Source: Hyalangium gracile
GTDB lineage: Bacteria > Myxococcota > Myxococcia > Myxococcales > Myxococcaceae
Length of the DNA stretch: 64,000 bases
Reading direction: 5' to 3'
NCBI RefSeq assembly: GCF_020103725.1
Contig: NZ_JAHXBG010000003.1
Coordinates: forward strand, 124,001-188,000
Shown here: piece after piece, positions 54,426 to 62,488 of the stretch
How positions within the stretch are numbered: position 1 is the first letter of the stretch
How the letters are laid out: each line of letters starts with the position of its first letter
The notes under the pieces: model-generated
What the model saw: the letters and a program-made list of their open reading frames with translations, nothing else
What the model was told of the DNA's origin: nothing
Databases searched by the model: none
Position numbers and translations under genes: made by a program

Positions 54426-54707
54426 ATGATCGTCGCCATCTCGCGCTTCCGCCCCCCCACCGAGCAGGCGGAGCAGCTGGTTGCCCGCTTCCAGGACCGC
54501 TCGCGGCTCGTGGACCGCCACGAGGGCTTCCTTGGCCTGGAAGTGCTGCGCTCCTTCGAGCGCCAGCCGGAGTTCCTGCTGGTGACGCGCTGGAGGGACC
54601 GGGACGCCCTGCGCGCCTACCTCCAGTCCCCGGACTTCCAGGTGGCCAAGGCAGCCAGCGTCGCGGATGACTCCACCTTCGCGATGTATGAGGTGGTGGG
54701 CCAATGA
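54426..54707 (+). CDS. Antibiotic biosynthesis monooxygenase-fold protein
   Basis: A 93-aa ferredoxin-like (ABM/Dabb) protein: MIVAISRFRPP, DRHEGFLGLEVLRSFERQPE and FLLVTRWRDRDALRAYLQSP match the haem-degrading or monooxygenase-like alpha/beta barrel family. Members range from quinone monooxygenases to haem oxygenases, and the sequence does not decide. It begins right after the ftsK terminator. Confidence 0.85.
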   Translation: MIVAISRFRPPTEQAEQLVARFQDRSRLVDRHEGFLGLEVLRSFERQPEFLLVTRWRDRDALRAYLQSPDFQVAKAASVADDSTFAMYEVVGQ

Positions 54708-54755
54708 GCCTCTTCGTCGTTCCCAAGCGCTTCCAGGTCCATTAAGGGCGGAACC

Positions 54756-56015
54756 ATGGCTGAACGCATCTCGCTCTTTGCCACCACCGCTCGCGGCACC
54801 GAGGACCTCCTGGCCGAGGAGCTCAAGGAGCTCGGCACCAAGCGCATCCGCCAGGACCGGGGCGGCGTGCGCTTCATGGCCACGCTCGATGAGGCCCTCC
54901 GGGTGTGCCTGTGGTCTCGCATCGCCATGCGCGTGCTCTACCCGCTCGGCGAGTTCGAGGCCCATGGCGCCGAGGGCCTCTACGAGGCCGCCGCCAGCGT
55001 GCCGTGGGAGGAGCACCTCACGCCGGACCACACCTTCGCGGTGGAGGCGACGCTGCGCGACAGCGAGCACAGCCACTCGGGCTTCGTGGCCCTCAAGGTG
55101 AAGGACGCCCTCGTGGACCGGATGCGCGGCACCCTGGGCGCCCGTCCGGACGTGAACACGCGCAACCCGGACGTGAGCGTGGTGGCCCACCTGGCGCGCG
55201 AGAAGCTCTCACTCTCGCTGGACCTGTGCGGCGAGCCCCTGCACCGCCGTGGCTACCGCGTGCGCCCGACTCCCGCGCCCCTGAAGGAGACACTGGCCGC
55301 CGCCCTGCTCCGTGCCGCTCGCTACACGGGCGAGGAGGCGCTCGTGGACCCGATGTGCGGCTCCGGCACGCTGCTCATCGAGGGAGGCCTCATCGCCCGC
55401 CGCCGGGCTCCGGGCATCGCCCGCTCCTTCGCGGTGGAGCGCTGGCCGCACCTGGGCGAGCGCGCCAAGGAGCTGCTCGCGGACCTGCGCGCGGATGCCC
55501 GCCGGCATGAGCGCAAGGTGCTCGTGCCGCTGCGCGGCTTCGACAAGGACGCGGAGGCGATGGAGGCCGCTCGCCGGAACGTGAGCGCGGCCAGGCTCTC
55601 GGAGGAGATCCAGATCGCCGAGGGCGATGCCACCAGGCCCTTCCCCATCCCCGAGGGCGGAGGACTGCTCATCACCAACCCTCCCTATGGCGAGCGCATC
55701 GGCACGGGCGGCCAGAAGGGGATGAAGGCCTTCTACTTCAAGCTTGGGGAGAATCTGCAGGAGCTGGACGGGTGGCGTGTCTACGTGCTCGCCGGCAACC
55801 CGGGCTTCGAGAGCGCCTTCCACGCCCGTCCCTCCAGCCGCCGCGACGTGTGGAACGGCCCCATCCCCTGCACCCTGCTGGGCTACCGCTTCGGTGCGCC
55901 TCCGTTGGCCTCGGCCACGAAGGGGGCGGGCTCAGAGGCGTCGCTCGGTGCGGCGCAGCAGGCGCGAGATGTTGCTCCGGTGCGTCCAGAGCATGAAGGC
56001 GAAGAGGAGCCCTGA
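54756..56015 (+). CDS. THUMP-domain RNA methyltransferase (RlmL N-terminal type)
   Basis: A 419-aa SAM-dependent rRNA methyltransferase. The N-terminal 160 residues form a ferredoxin-like plus THUMP RNA-binding unit (LFATTARGTEDLLAEEL). The Rossmann catalytic domain has DPMCGSGTLLIEG for SAM and the N6/N2-methylase motif NPPYGERI. This is the RlmL/YcbY N-terminal half, which methylates G2445 of 23S rRNA in E. coli. The last 25 residues are Ala-rich and unconserved and overlap the opposing plsY gene by 84 nt. Confidence 0.88.
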   Translation: MAERISLFATTARGTEDLLAEELKELGTKRIRQDRGGVRFMATLDEALRVCLWSRIAMRVLYPLGEFEAHGAEGLYEAAASVPWEEHLTPDHTFAVEATLRDSEHSHSGFVALKVKDALVDRMRGTLGARPDVNTRNPDVSVVAHLAREKLSLSLDLCGEPLHRRGYRVRPTPAPLKETLAAALLRAARYTGEEALVDPMCGSGTLLIEGGLIARRRAPGIARSFAVERWPHLGERAKELLADLRADARRHERKVLVPLRGFDKDAEAMEAARRNVSAARLSEEIQIAEGDATRPFPIPEGGGLLITNPPYGERIGTGGQKGMKAFYFKLGENLQELDGWRVYVLAGNPGFESAFHARPSSRRDVWNGPIPCTLLGYRFGAPPLASATKGAGSEASLGAAQQARDVAPVRPEHEGEEEP

Positions 56016-56510
56016 GAGGACGGCGTACTCCAGCGCTCGGGCGGTGAAGGCCGCGGTGCCCACCGCCACCACGCCCGCCATCAACGAGCCGAGCGAGCTC
56101 ACACGCGTCGCCACCAGCACGACGCCATAGACGGCAGCGCCGGCGAGCGCGGCCTGCGGCACCAGGACGAGGAGCACCCCGAGCGCGGTGGCCACGCCCT
56201 TGCCCCCACGGAACTTCAGCCACACCGGGAAGCAGTGCCCCAGGAACGCGGCCAGCCCCACGGCCACGTGCACCCGAGGACTGTCCGGAATCATCCGCAG
56301 CGCCAGCACCACGGGCAGGGCGCCCTTGAGCGCGTCCAGCACCAGCACCAGCACTCCGAGCTTCTTGCCCGCCACCCGTGCCACGTTGGTGGCGCCGATG
56401 TTGCCGCTGCCCTCGGCCCTGACGTCCACCCCGCGCGCCCAGCGCGTCACCAGCACCCCGAAGGGGATGGAGCCCGCCAGGTAGCCAAGCAGGACGAGGG
56501 CCGCGACCAC
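55932..56510 (-). CDS. plsY: Glycerol-3-phosphate acyltransferase PlsY
   Basis: A 192-aa membrane protein that acylates glycerol-3-phosphate from acyl phosphate, the first step of phospholipid synthesis. Motif 1 is GSIPFGVLVTR, motif 2 GSGNIGATNVAR and motif 3 KFRGGKGVATALGV; about five helices are visible. The C-terminal 28 codons overlap the methyltransferase tail on the other strand. It is followed 7 nt downstream, in its own direction, by nothing conserved; the DUF2752 gene lies upstream of it. Confidence 0.94.
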   Translation of the reverse strand: MVAALVLLGYLAGSIPFGVLVTRWARGVDVRAEGSGNIGATNVARVAGKKLGVLVLVLDALKGALPVVLALRMIPDSPRVHVAVGLAAFLGHCFPVWLKFRGGKGVATALGVLLVLVPQAALAGAAVYGVVLVATRVSSLGSLMAGVVAVGTAAFTARALEYAVLSGLLFAFMLWTHRSNISRLLRRTERRL

Positions 56511-56517
56511 GGAGGCC

Positions 56518-56949
56518 TCACAGGAGCAGTTCGGGGAAGCGCGTCTTCACGATGACATAGGCGTAGTTGACGGCGACGAGGACCGTCAGGCCGATGCGTA
56601 CCCAGCGCCACTCGCGCGGCGTCAGCTCGAGCTGGGGGATGGGCATCGCGAAGACCATGTGCAGCACCGCCACCACCGTCAGGAAGGCGAAGAGCAGCGC
56701 GGCCACGGTGCCCAGCGGGTTGGCGTCCCAGGCGCCCACGATGTTGAAGTGGGATACCCGATCGGCCACCCGGGTCAGCCCGCAGCCGAGGCAGGGCCAG
56801 CCCGTCGTCTCTCGCAGCATGCAGCCCCAGAAGGGGATGATCCTCGCCACGGGGATGTACCGGGCGATGAGCAGCCCGACGAGCCCCGTGAGGCCGAGGT
56901 AGTCCACGAGGCCAGGTTTGCGATTGGGTGCGGGAAGGTGGAACTTCAC
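56518..56949 (-). CDS. DUF2752 family membrane protein
   Basis: A 143-aa membrane protein with the DUF2752 signature (TGWPCLGCGLTRV) between the first and second helices and three to four predicted helices. GTG at 56949 is the best start, just after a poor ribosome site. Function unknown; the CxxC suggests metal or redox chemistry. Stop is 7 nt before the plsY start, so the two form an operon. Confidence 0.8.
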   Translation of the reverse strand: MKFHLPAPNRKPGLVDYLGLTGLVGLLIARYIPVARIIPFWGCMLRETTGWPCLGCGLTRVADRVSHFNIVGAWDANPLGTVAALLFAFLTVVAVLHMVFAMPIPQLELTPREWRWVRIGLTVLVAVNYAYVIVKTRFPELLL

Positions 56950-57063
56950 GGGAGCCAGCCTAACGCATGCATGTGCGTGTGCGTGAGTGGACGAGTGGAC
57001 GAGTGGACTGTAGGTGTCGCCGCCTTGCCCGCGCAAAGACTTTTGCGCTATGCGCCAGAGGCT

Positions 57064-57627
57064 ATGAAGACGATCCGCTCTGCCCTGCTGACCCTGGTCG
57101 CCGTTCCCCTGGTGGCGCTCGCTGGCGAGTCCACCCCTCCCGCCAAGACGCAGCCTGCCCAGGCCGCGGAGAAGAAGTCCGAGGCGGACTGCCACCACCC
57201 TCCCCAGCCGCAGGCCGCGGCGCCGCAGGGCGGCTGGACGCTGACGCGCGGTGAGGCGCTCAAGGGAGCCCCCGCCGTGAAGCTCGCGGACCTGCTGGCC
57301 AAGCCACAGCCGCACGCCGGCAAGACGGTCCAGCTCGAGGGCCAGGTACGCAAGGCCTGCGAGCGCAAGGGCTGCTGGATGGAGCTGGCCACCGCCAAGG
57401 ACGCCAAGGGCCCTGGCGTGCGCGTGACGTTCAAGGACTACGGCTTCTTCGTGCCGCTGGACTCGGCCGGCTCGATGGCGCGGGTGGAGGGCGTGGTGCA
57501 GGTGGCCGAGCTGAGCGATGACCGCGCCAAGCACTACGAGAGCGAGGGCGCCATCGTTCCCCGCGGCGCCGATGGCAAGCCGCGCGAGGTGCAGCTCGTG
57601 GCCACCGGCGTGGAGCTGCGCCGCTAG
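57064..57627 (+). CDS. Secreted DUF4920-like protein
   Basis: A 187-aa exported protein with a signal peptide (SALLTLVAVPLVALAGE) and an OB-like C-terminal domain with KTVQLEGQVRKACERKGCWM and FKDYGFFVPLDSAG. This is the DUF4920 pattern, with a CxxxxC pair that could bind metal. Function unknown. It shares a short gap of 3 nt with the following nuclease-like gene. Confidence 0.75.
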   Translation: MKTIRSALLTLVAVPLVALAGESTPPAKTQPAQAAEKKSEADCHHPPQPQAAAPQGGWTLTRGEALKGAPAVKLADLLAKPQPHAGKTVQLEGQVRKACERKGCWMELATAKDAKGPGVRVTFKDYGFFVPLDSAGSMARVEGVVQVAELSDDRAKHYESEGAIVPRGADGKPREVQLVATGVELRR

Positions 57628-57630
57628 GCA

Positions 57631-58227
57631 ATGCCGCGCAGCTACAGCATGAGAGGCGTGCAGGGCGCGGCCGATCGGGCCGTGCAGCACGCCCGCACCT
57701 GGATGCTGGAGACAGCGCCCGGCTCGCGCATTCATGACGTGCAGCTGGACCCGCGCTTCCAGCACCGGGGCGTGGACCTGCTGTGGGAGCTGCCCACGGG
57801 CGAGGTCCGCGGCATCGAAGTCAAGGGCGACCGGCAGACGCACCGGCGCTACTGGTTCGAGCTGGTGTCCAACGTGGAGAAGGACACCCCGGGCTGCTTC
57901 CTCTACAGCGGCGCGGACCTGATGGTGTACGTGTTCCTCTCGCGCTCCGAGCTGCACGTCCTGCCGCTGAAGGACGTGCGCGAGTGGTTCCTGCCGCGCG
58001 CGAAGGCCTACGCCCTCAAGCACACATCCACGAAGACGGGCGCCATCCGCTACACCACGGTGGGAGCGGTGGTGCCCTGCCACGACGTGCTCGACGCGGT
58101 GCCGAGCGTCCTCTGGGTGCCGCTCAAGCGCGCTGCCAGCAAGGACGCGGAGGCAGAGGAGACGTCCTCCAGCTCAGAGCCTTCCAACGCCTCCTCTCTG
58201 ACGCCCACGGGGACCGACTCCGAGTAA
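57631..58227 (+). CDS. PD-(D/E)XK-like protein
   Basis: A 198-aa protein of an uncharacterised family. Residues about 44-75 have the restriction-endonuclease pattern: HRGVDLLWELPTGEVRGIEVKGDR, that is an Asp on one strand and E-x-K on the next, separated by the usual turn. The rest is an alpha/beta fold with a Ser/Glu-rich tail of about 30 residues. DNA or RNA cleavage is inferred from the motif. Immediately behind the DUF4920-like gene. Confidence 0.65.
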   Translation: MPRSYSMRGVQGAADRAVQHARTWMLETAPGSRIHDVQLDPRFQHRGVDLLWELPTGEVRGIEVKGDRQTHRRYWFELVSNVEKDTPGCFLYSGADLMVYVFLSRSELHVLPLKDVREWFLPRAKAYALKHTSTKTGAIRYTTVGAVVPCHDVLDAVPSVLWVPLKRAASKDAEAEETSSSSEPSNASSLTPTGTDSE

Positions 58228-58263
58228 CCCTTCCTGGCGAGAATCAACTCTCGACAGGAAGGG
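58228..58263 (+). terminator. Strong hairpin after the PD-(D/E)XK gene
   Basis: CCCTTCCTG pairs with CAGGAAGGG and an inner CGAGA/TCTCG stem caps it, just behind the stop codon. No T-run. Confidence 0.6.
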
Positions 58264-58354
58264 CGTGCCTACCGAACCGTTGGTGCGAGAGATTCCCATC
58301 CCCGGAGTACGCAAGGCTTCCTCTGCCCGGGCCTGTCGCCCACGTGCAGGTGCA

Positions 58355-58370
58355 TTTCGCTTAAGCGAAA
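58355..58370. promoter_or_regulatory. Perfect 16-bp palindrome
   Basis: TTTCGCTTAAGCGAAA, a perfect palindrome in the region between the nuclease-like gene and the low-GC small gene. It could be an operator for a dimeric regulator of that gene; no regulator is adjacent. Confidence 0.35.
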
Positions 58371-58478
58371 GCGAGCCATTCGCATCAGGGATATGTCGCT
58401 CCCACTTTTGAAGTCGGGGATGGGCAGGCACCCGGCACAGCACTCAGCCGACCGCCCAATATAAGTGAGGACGAAGCA

Positions 58479-58868
58479 ATGGACCGAACGCAAATAGTGA
58501 CCAACTTCAACGCACTGTACCTTGGAGACTCACTGCTCCAACAAGTGGAGTTGAAGATTGGTGACGCTGAGTGCCGACTGAAGTTCAACTCGGGCAAGGT
58601 GCTTGAAGCTGAAGGCGCTAGCATCTTTGAACCGAAGGAGATGTTCGCTCCAGCAGTACTCCGGCTTCAGGGGATACGCTCGATCACATGCGAAGGTGGT
58701 CGATACCAGCTCAACTCCACCGTCGTGGACTTTGGGGCAGTCATCAGCAAAGAGCACGAGTATATCGACTTCTACTTCGAGCTCAGCGGAGGAACGAATC
58801 CAGATGCCTTCCTTGTGAAATTGAAGTTTGAGGCCATGTCCTTCGACTTCGGCCCTGAACAAGGATGA
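58479..58868 (+). CDS. Small low-GC protein, cassette-like
   Basis: A 129-aa protein of unknown family, with AT-rich codons. It seems all-beta (VELKIGDAECRLKF, GGRYQLNSTVVDFGAVIS, IDFYFELSGG), with no signal peptide. Small proteins of this style are common as immunity proteins or cassette genes. Its composition differs from the flanking genes. An attC-like hairpin lies 48 nt beyond the stop, so it may be an integron-type gene cassette. Confidence 0.6.
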   Translation: MDRTQIVTNFNALYLGDSLLQQVELKIGDAECRLKFNSGKVLEAEGASIFEPKEMFAPAVLRLQGIRSITCEGGRYQLNSTVVDFGAVISKEHEYIDFYFELSGGTNPDAFLVKLKFEAMSFDFGPEQG

Positions 58869-58913
58869 TCGCGACTTGTCCCTCTTTGCGAGCGATGGGC
58901 GCGCCGATAAGAG

Positions 58914-58984
58914 CTCCTAACAAAATTCCGGCTTGGGGTGGCTCACCCTTTGGAGAACCTACCCAGCCCATATTTTGTTAGGGG
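58914..58984 (+). mobile_element. attC-like recombination site
   Basis: An 11-bp perfect inverted repeat (CCTAACAAAAT and ATTTTGTTAGG, 58916-58926 and 58972-58982) closes a 45-nt imperfect internal hairpin. The outer arms contain the CTAAC and GTTAG cores of integron attC sites. The internal arms GGCTTGGG/CCCAGCC fit the imperfect L boxes. No integrase gene is in the window. A transcription terminator for the small gene is the alternative, but there is no T-run. Confidence 0.4.
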
Positions 58985-59009
58985 CCTTAATCAAAGATGC
59001 CACATCTCG

Positions 59010-59948
59010 TCAGCGGCGGTGCCGGTGCCCCGGGTGCATGTGGTCATGCATCTGGTTGAGGCGGGCCATGTCCGGCGCCAGCTCCTGCAGCGACGCGCGG
59101 TCTCCCGTGGCCTTGTAGACGTGCTCCAGCCGGGCGCAGAGATCGATCGCCAGGTGGATGTCTCCGTCCTTCTCCGCCTGCATCATCATCGGGCGGGCGC
59201 GCGTGACGACCTGCGGCCAGGCCCCCAGGTGGATCAACCCGTCCACGGCGAGCAGGCGCGACAGCGAGCTGCGCGTCGTATCGGCGCACACCGTCTCCAG
59301 GTCCGTCAGGGCCGCATCCCGCTCGCCCTTGGAGGAGCGGACGATGGCGGTGGCGATGCCCTTGCGGTCCGGCAGGAGGAACTCCTCGAACTCGGCGAAC
59401 GCGTCCGCCTGCGGGACGTGCCCAGCCTTGGCGAGCGCCTCGGCCATCGAGTCGAACATCTCGGCCACCTTCTCGTCGAAGCCGCCCAGCGCGCGCTCGA
59501 CGAAGGCCAGCAGGGGCTGCCCCTTGTCATCCATGGGCATGCGCTGACGGATGGACTTCATGCGCTCGAAGGCGGCGTCCACCGCGGCGTCCTTCTTGCC
59601 CTGAAGCAGGGACGCCAGCGAGCTCATCAGCTGGGCCAGGGCCTCGGAGAACTCGTGCGGCGCGAGGCGCTCGGGCACCCAGCGGCGCCACAGCTCCTCG
59701 GCGGCGGCCCAGGGGAAGGGCTTGAACGGGCCGGTGCCCTTCCACTTCTTCCCCCACTCCAGGCCGATGTCCTGAGGCCAGGAGGACTCGGCGAGCTTCT
59801 TGAAGTCCGCCTCGGCCACCGGGACGCCGTAGTGCCCCAGGGTGCCGATGATGGCATCCGTCGAATAGCCCTCGAGTCCCTTGCTCTGCCACGCCTTGTC
59901 CACGCGCTCCGTGCTCACCGGTTCTCCTCGTTCGTCGCGCCAGTCCAA
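59010..59948 (-). CDS. Conserved-looking helical protein with His-rich tail
   Basis: A 312-aa soluble protein that I do not recognise. It is almost all alpha-helical with a repeated helix-turn pattern (EFSEALAQLMSSLASLL, FDSMAEALAKAGHVPQADAF, IHLAIDLCARLEHVY), suggesting TPR-like or ARM-like repeats from about residue 110 onward. The C-terminus is HDHMHPGHRHRR, which could bind metal. There is no signal peptide. A single gene between the attC-like site and the radical SAM gene. Confidence 0.65.
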   Translation of the reverse strand: MDWRDERGEPVSTERVDKAWQSKGLEGYSTDAIIGTLGHYGVPVAEADFKKLAESSWPQDIGLEWGKKWKGTGPFKPFPWAAAEELWRRWVPERLAPHEFSEALAQLMSSLASLLQGKKDAAVDAAFERMKSIRQRMPMDDKGQPLLAFVERALGGFDEKVAEMFDSMAEALAKAGHVPQADAFAEFEEFLLPDRKGIATAIVRSSKGERDAALTDLETVCADTTRSSLSRLLAVDGLIHLGAWPQVVTRARPMMMQAEKDGDIHLAIDLCARLEHVYKATGDRASLQELAPDMARLNQMHDHMHPGHRHRR

Positions 59949-60028
59949 GGCGCCAGCGGCCTTCTAGCAGAGCGCGACGGAGCACGGCGCAAGACGTTCA
60001 CCGTCCCGGCGCCCATGTGTGCACCCTC

Positions 60029-61600
60029 TTACGAGGGGCGGGCCGTGGAGGCGCGGGAGGCGGCCTCCGCAAGGGCAGGCGCCACCGCCGGCACGGTGGG
60101 CCAGACGGTGGGGTTGCGCCGGCCGTCCTCGACCCGCCGGGCCAGGTAGGGCACGCAGCCCCGAGCCTCGAAGGCCTTCTTGAAGGCCGCGAAGCTGGCG
60201 CCCGCCTTCCACGCATCCATCGTGGCCAGGCCGGCCTCCGGGCCACACTGGGCGAGCATGTACTCCACCCACGCCCACCGAGCGGAGGTGGGCCGCACCT
60301 CGGCGCGCCCCTTGAGCCCGCGCCGCAGCCGCTCCAGCTTCGCCTCCACCTCGCGGATGCCCGCGAAGGGCGCCCCGTCCAGTGGCGTGTTGCGCTTGGC
60401 CGCGAACGGAGCCACGCCCAGCGCCACGGGGATGATGCGCGACAGCTCCGTGGTGAAGCGGATGAGCTCGTCGATGTCGGCGTCCTCCTCGTACGGCAGG
60501 CCGACGACGTTGTAGACCTTGAGCTGCTTCATCCCCGCCGTGCGAGCGAAGTTCGCCGCCCGGACGATCTGCTCCTCCGAGTGCTTGCGGTCCACCAGGT
60601 CCCTCATGCGCTGCGAGGCGCCATCCGCGGCCACCGTGAGGTTCGTCGCGCCCCCCCGGCGCAGGGTGTCCACCAGCTCCTGGGTGAGCCGGTCCGCGCG
60701 CAGCGAGGACACCCCTACCTCCCGGCCGGCATCCACCAGGGTCCGGAGCAGCTCGACGATGCGCGGGTGGTCCGTCACCGCGGCCCCCACCAGCCCCACG
60801 CGCCGGGCATTCTCGGGGATGAGCGACAGCACCCGCTCGGGAGGCACCGTCCGCATACCACCGTTGGTGGTGCGCCGCATGACGCAGTAGTGGCAGCCGC
60901 GAGAGCACCCACGCTCCGGCTCGATGAGGAACATGGAGCGCAGCTCCGTGTTCGGCGTGATGATCTGCGAGCGAGCAGGCAGGCGCGCGTCCTGCGCCTT
61001 GGCCACGAAGTAGCGAGCCCCTCCCCGCCCGGGCACCCGGAAGCCGGGCGTGCGCGCCAGGAACGCCAGCAGTTCCTCCCGCTCCATGGCGGCGGCGGCG
61101 TCCACCAGGGTGTGGATGAGCTCCTCCGCCTCGCCCTGGACGAGCACGTCCACGAAGGGCTCCAGCGGATCCGGGTTGGAGAAGGTCAGCGGCCCACCGG
61201 CCACGATGAGCGGATGGCGCTCGCTCCGCTCCTCCCTCAGCAGCGGAAGGCCGGCCAGGTCCAGCATCGTGAAGAAGCCGGTCAGCTCCAGCTCATAGGC
61301 CACGGAGAAGGCCAGCATGGGGAAGCCCGAGACTGGAGCCTCGGACTCATAGGTGAACAGCTGCGTCCGGGTACGGCGGTACGCCTCGACGTCATCGGGA
61401 AGGAAGACGCGCTCGGCGGAGGCGCCCGGGTGGAGGTGGAGCTCCCGGTAGATGGTCTGGTAGCCGAGCGAGCTCATCCCCACGTGGTAGGGGCTCGGGT
61501 AGCAGAGGGCCACTCGGTAGGGCGCCTCCTTGTAGAGCGTGCCCTCCTCCTGCGCGATTCGCGCGCGTACACCTTCGATGAGTGAGTAACGGCCCTCCAT
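60029..61600 (-). CDS. B12-binding-type radical SAM protein (TIGR03960 family)
   Basis: A 523-aa protein with a B12-binding-like N-terminus (VALCYPSPYHVGMSSLGYQTIY, PMLAFSVAYELE, GPLTFSNPDPLEPF) and a radical SAM core with CSRGCHYC for the iron-sulfur cluster. TIGR03960-type proteins resemble the N-terminal part of YgiQ/TIGR proteins and their substrate is not known. The ATG at 61600 has a GGAGG site; the open frame extends 7 codons further to a TTG. Upstream is a hairpin ending the next gene. Confidence 0.85.
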   Translation of the reverse strand: MEGRYSLIEGVRARIAQEEGTLYKEAPYRVALCYPSPYHVGMSSLGYQTIYRELHLHPGASAERVFLPDDVEAYRRTRTQLFTYESEAPVSGFPMLAFSVAYELELTGFFTMLDLAGLPLLREERSERHPLIVAGGPLTFSNPDPLEPFVDVLVQGEAEELIHTLVDAAAAMEREELLAFLARTPGFRVPGRGGARYFVAKAQDARLPARSQIITPNTELRSMFLIEPERGCSRGCHYCVMRRTTNGGMRTVPPERVLSLIPENARRVGLVGAAVTDHPRIVELLRTLVDAGREVGVSSLRADRLTQELVDTLRRGGATNLTVAADGASQRMRDLVDRKHSEEQIVRAANFARTAGMKQLKVYNVVGLPYEEDADIDELIRFTTELSRIIPVALGVAPFAAKRNTPLDGAPFAGIREVEAKLERLRRGLKGRAEVRPTSARWAWVEYMLAQCGPEAGLATMDAWKAGASFAAFKKAFEARGCVPYLARRVEDGRRNPTVWPTVPAVAPALAEAASRASTARPS

Positions 61601-61634
61601 GCGCCTCCAACGCGAGTCCAATCCTCTCTAAACA

Positions 61635-61683
61635 CCGCGGCCCCGGGCAGCCACTCCCAGGGGGGAGGGCACCGGGGCCGCGG
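61635..61683 (-). terminator. Hairpin after the lipoprotein gene
   Basis: A 12-bp inverted repeat (CCGCGGCCCCGG and its complement) with a 25-nt loop, downstream of the lipoprotein gene on the minus strand, without a good T-run. Confidence 0.5.
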
Positions 61684-61702
61684 AGACTGCTCTCAGGTGC
61701 GA

Positions 61703-62464
61703 CTATTCCTGGTCGTCCTTGAAGGACGGGATCGCCTTCTCGGGGATGCAGGAGCCCATGTACAGGGGCTCGCCAGTCACCTGGTCACGCGAGGTGTTGA
61801 CGCGGAAGCCCATGTCGCAGGTGACGGCGAAGTCCGGGTTGATGCCCGAGCCCTCGCCACACCGGTCGGACTGCTTCGGAGCGTCGGCGTTGCAGCCGCG
61901 AGCCGGCCACATGGCGCGAACGTTGAACTTCGCCGTGCAACCATCGCGGGTGTAGGTCAGGTCCGCGCTGAGCTGGGTGCCCGGCGCGGATGGAGCGGCG
62001 AACACCTTCACGTTGTCGAACTGGTACGTGATGGCCGTCGCAGCCTCGCTGGCGTTCGCCGCGGCATTCACCGTGGCCGCGGAGAACTCCCGAGCGCCGC
62101 AGAAGTCCTGCGGATCCGGCTCCTCGTCCAGCTTGCCCACCGCCGTCTGCATGTACGGGTCGCCCGGATCACGCGAGGCGCGGGAGTACAGGCCCTGCGG
62201 ACGCAGGGTCAGCACCGCCGAGTTCTCCTTCTCCGGGTCCGTGAACTTGAAGACGCCCAGGTTCTCGCCCTTGAGGGCGTTGATCTTGGTCTCGCAGCCC
62301 GGGGCGATGACTTCGCCTTCCTTCAGGTCGTACTTCACCACCCAGTTGTACGAGCTGGCATCCTGAACGATGCAGCCTGCATCCGGCTGGTCGAAGTTGC
62401 AGCCCGTCAGCAGCGCACCGGAGCCCACCATGGCCACGGCGACAGAAACGATGTTCTTGATCAT
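61703..62464 (-). CDS. Lipoprotein next to a TonB receptor
   Basis: A 253-aa exported lipoprotein with the lipobox LLTGC at about residue 22. The rest is rich in Cys (GCIVQ, PGCETK, FCGARE, DGCTAK, RGCNAD, DRCGEG, TCDMG, SCIPEK), suited to several disulfides. Function unknown. It lies 24 nt after the TonB-dependent receptor gene and is probably the second gene of its operon, so a role as a receptor partner is likely. Confidence 0.75.
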   Translation of the reverse strand: MIKNIVSVAVAMVGSGALLTGCNFDQPDAGCIVQDASSYNWVVKYDLKEGEVIAPGCETKINALKGENLGVFKFTDPEKENSAVLTLRPQGLYSRASRDPGDPYMQTAVGKLDEEPDPQDFCGAREFSAATVNAAANASEAATAITYQFDNVKVFAAPSAPGTQLSADLTYTRDGCTAKFNVRAMWPARGCNADAPKQSDRCGEGSGINPDFAVTCDMGFRVNTSRDQVTGEPLYMGSCIPEKAIPSFKDDQE

Positions 62465-62488
62465 GATTCTCTGGATTCCTGTCGTTGC

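Noticed and set aside
55932..56015. The 84-nt overlap between the RNA methyltransferase and plsY taken as an error
   Set aside because: Both proteins are intact in their conserved cores; only the unconserved Ala-rich tail of the methyltransferase overlaps, which is tolerable for convergent genes.
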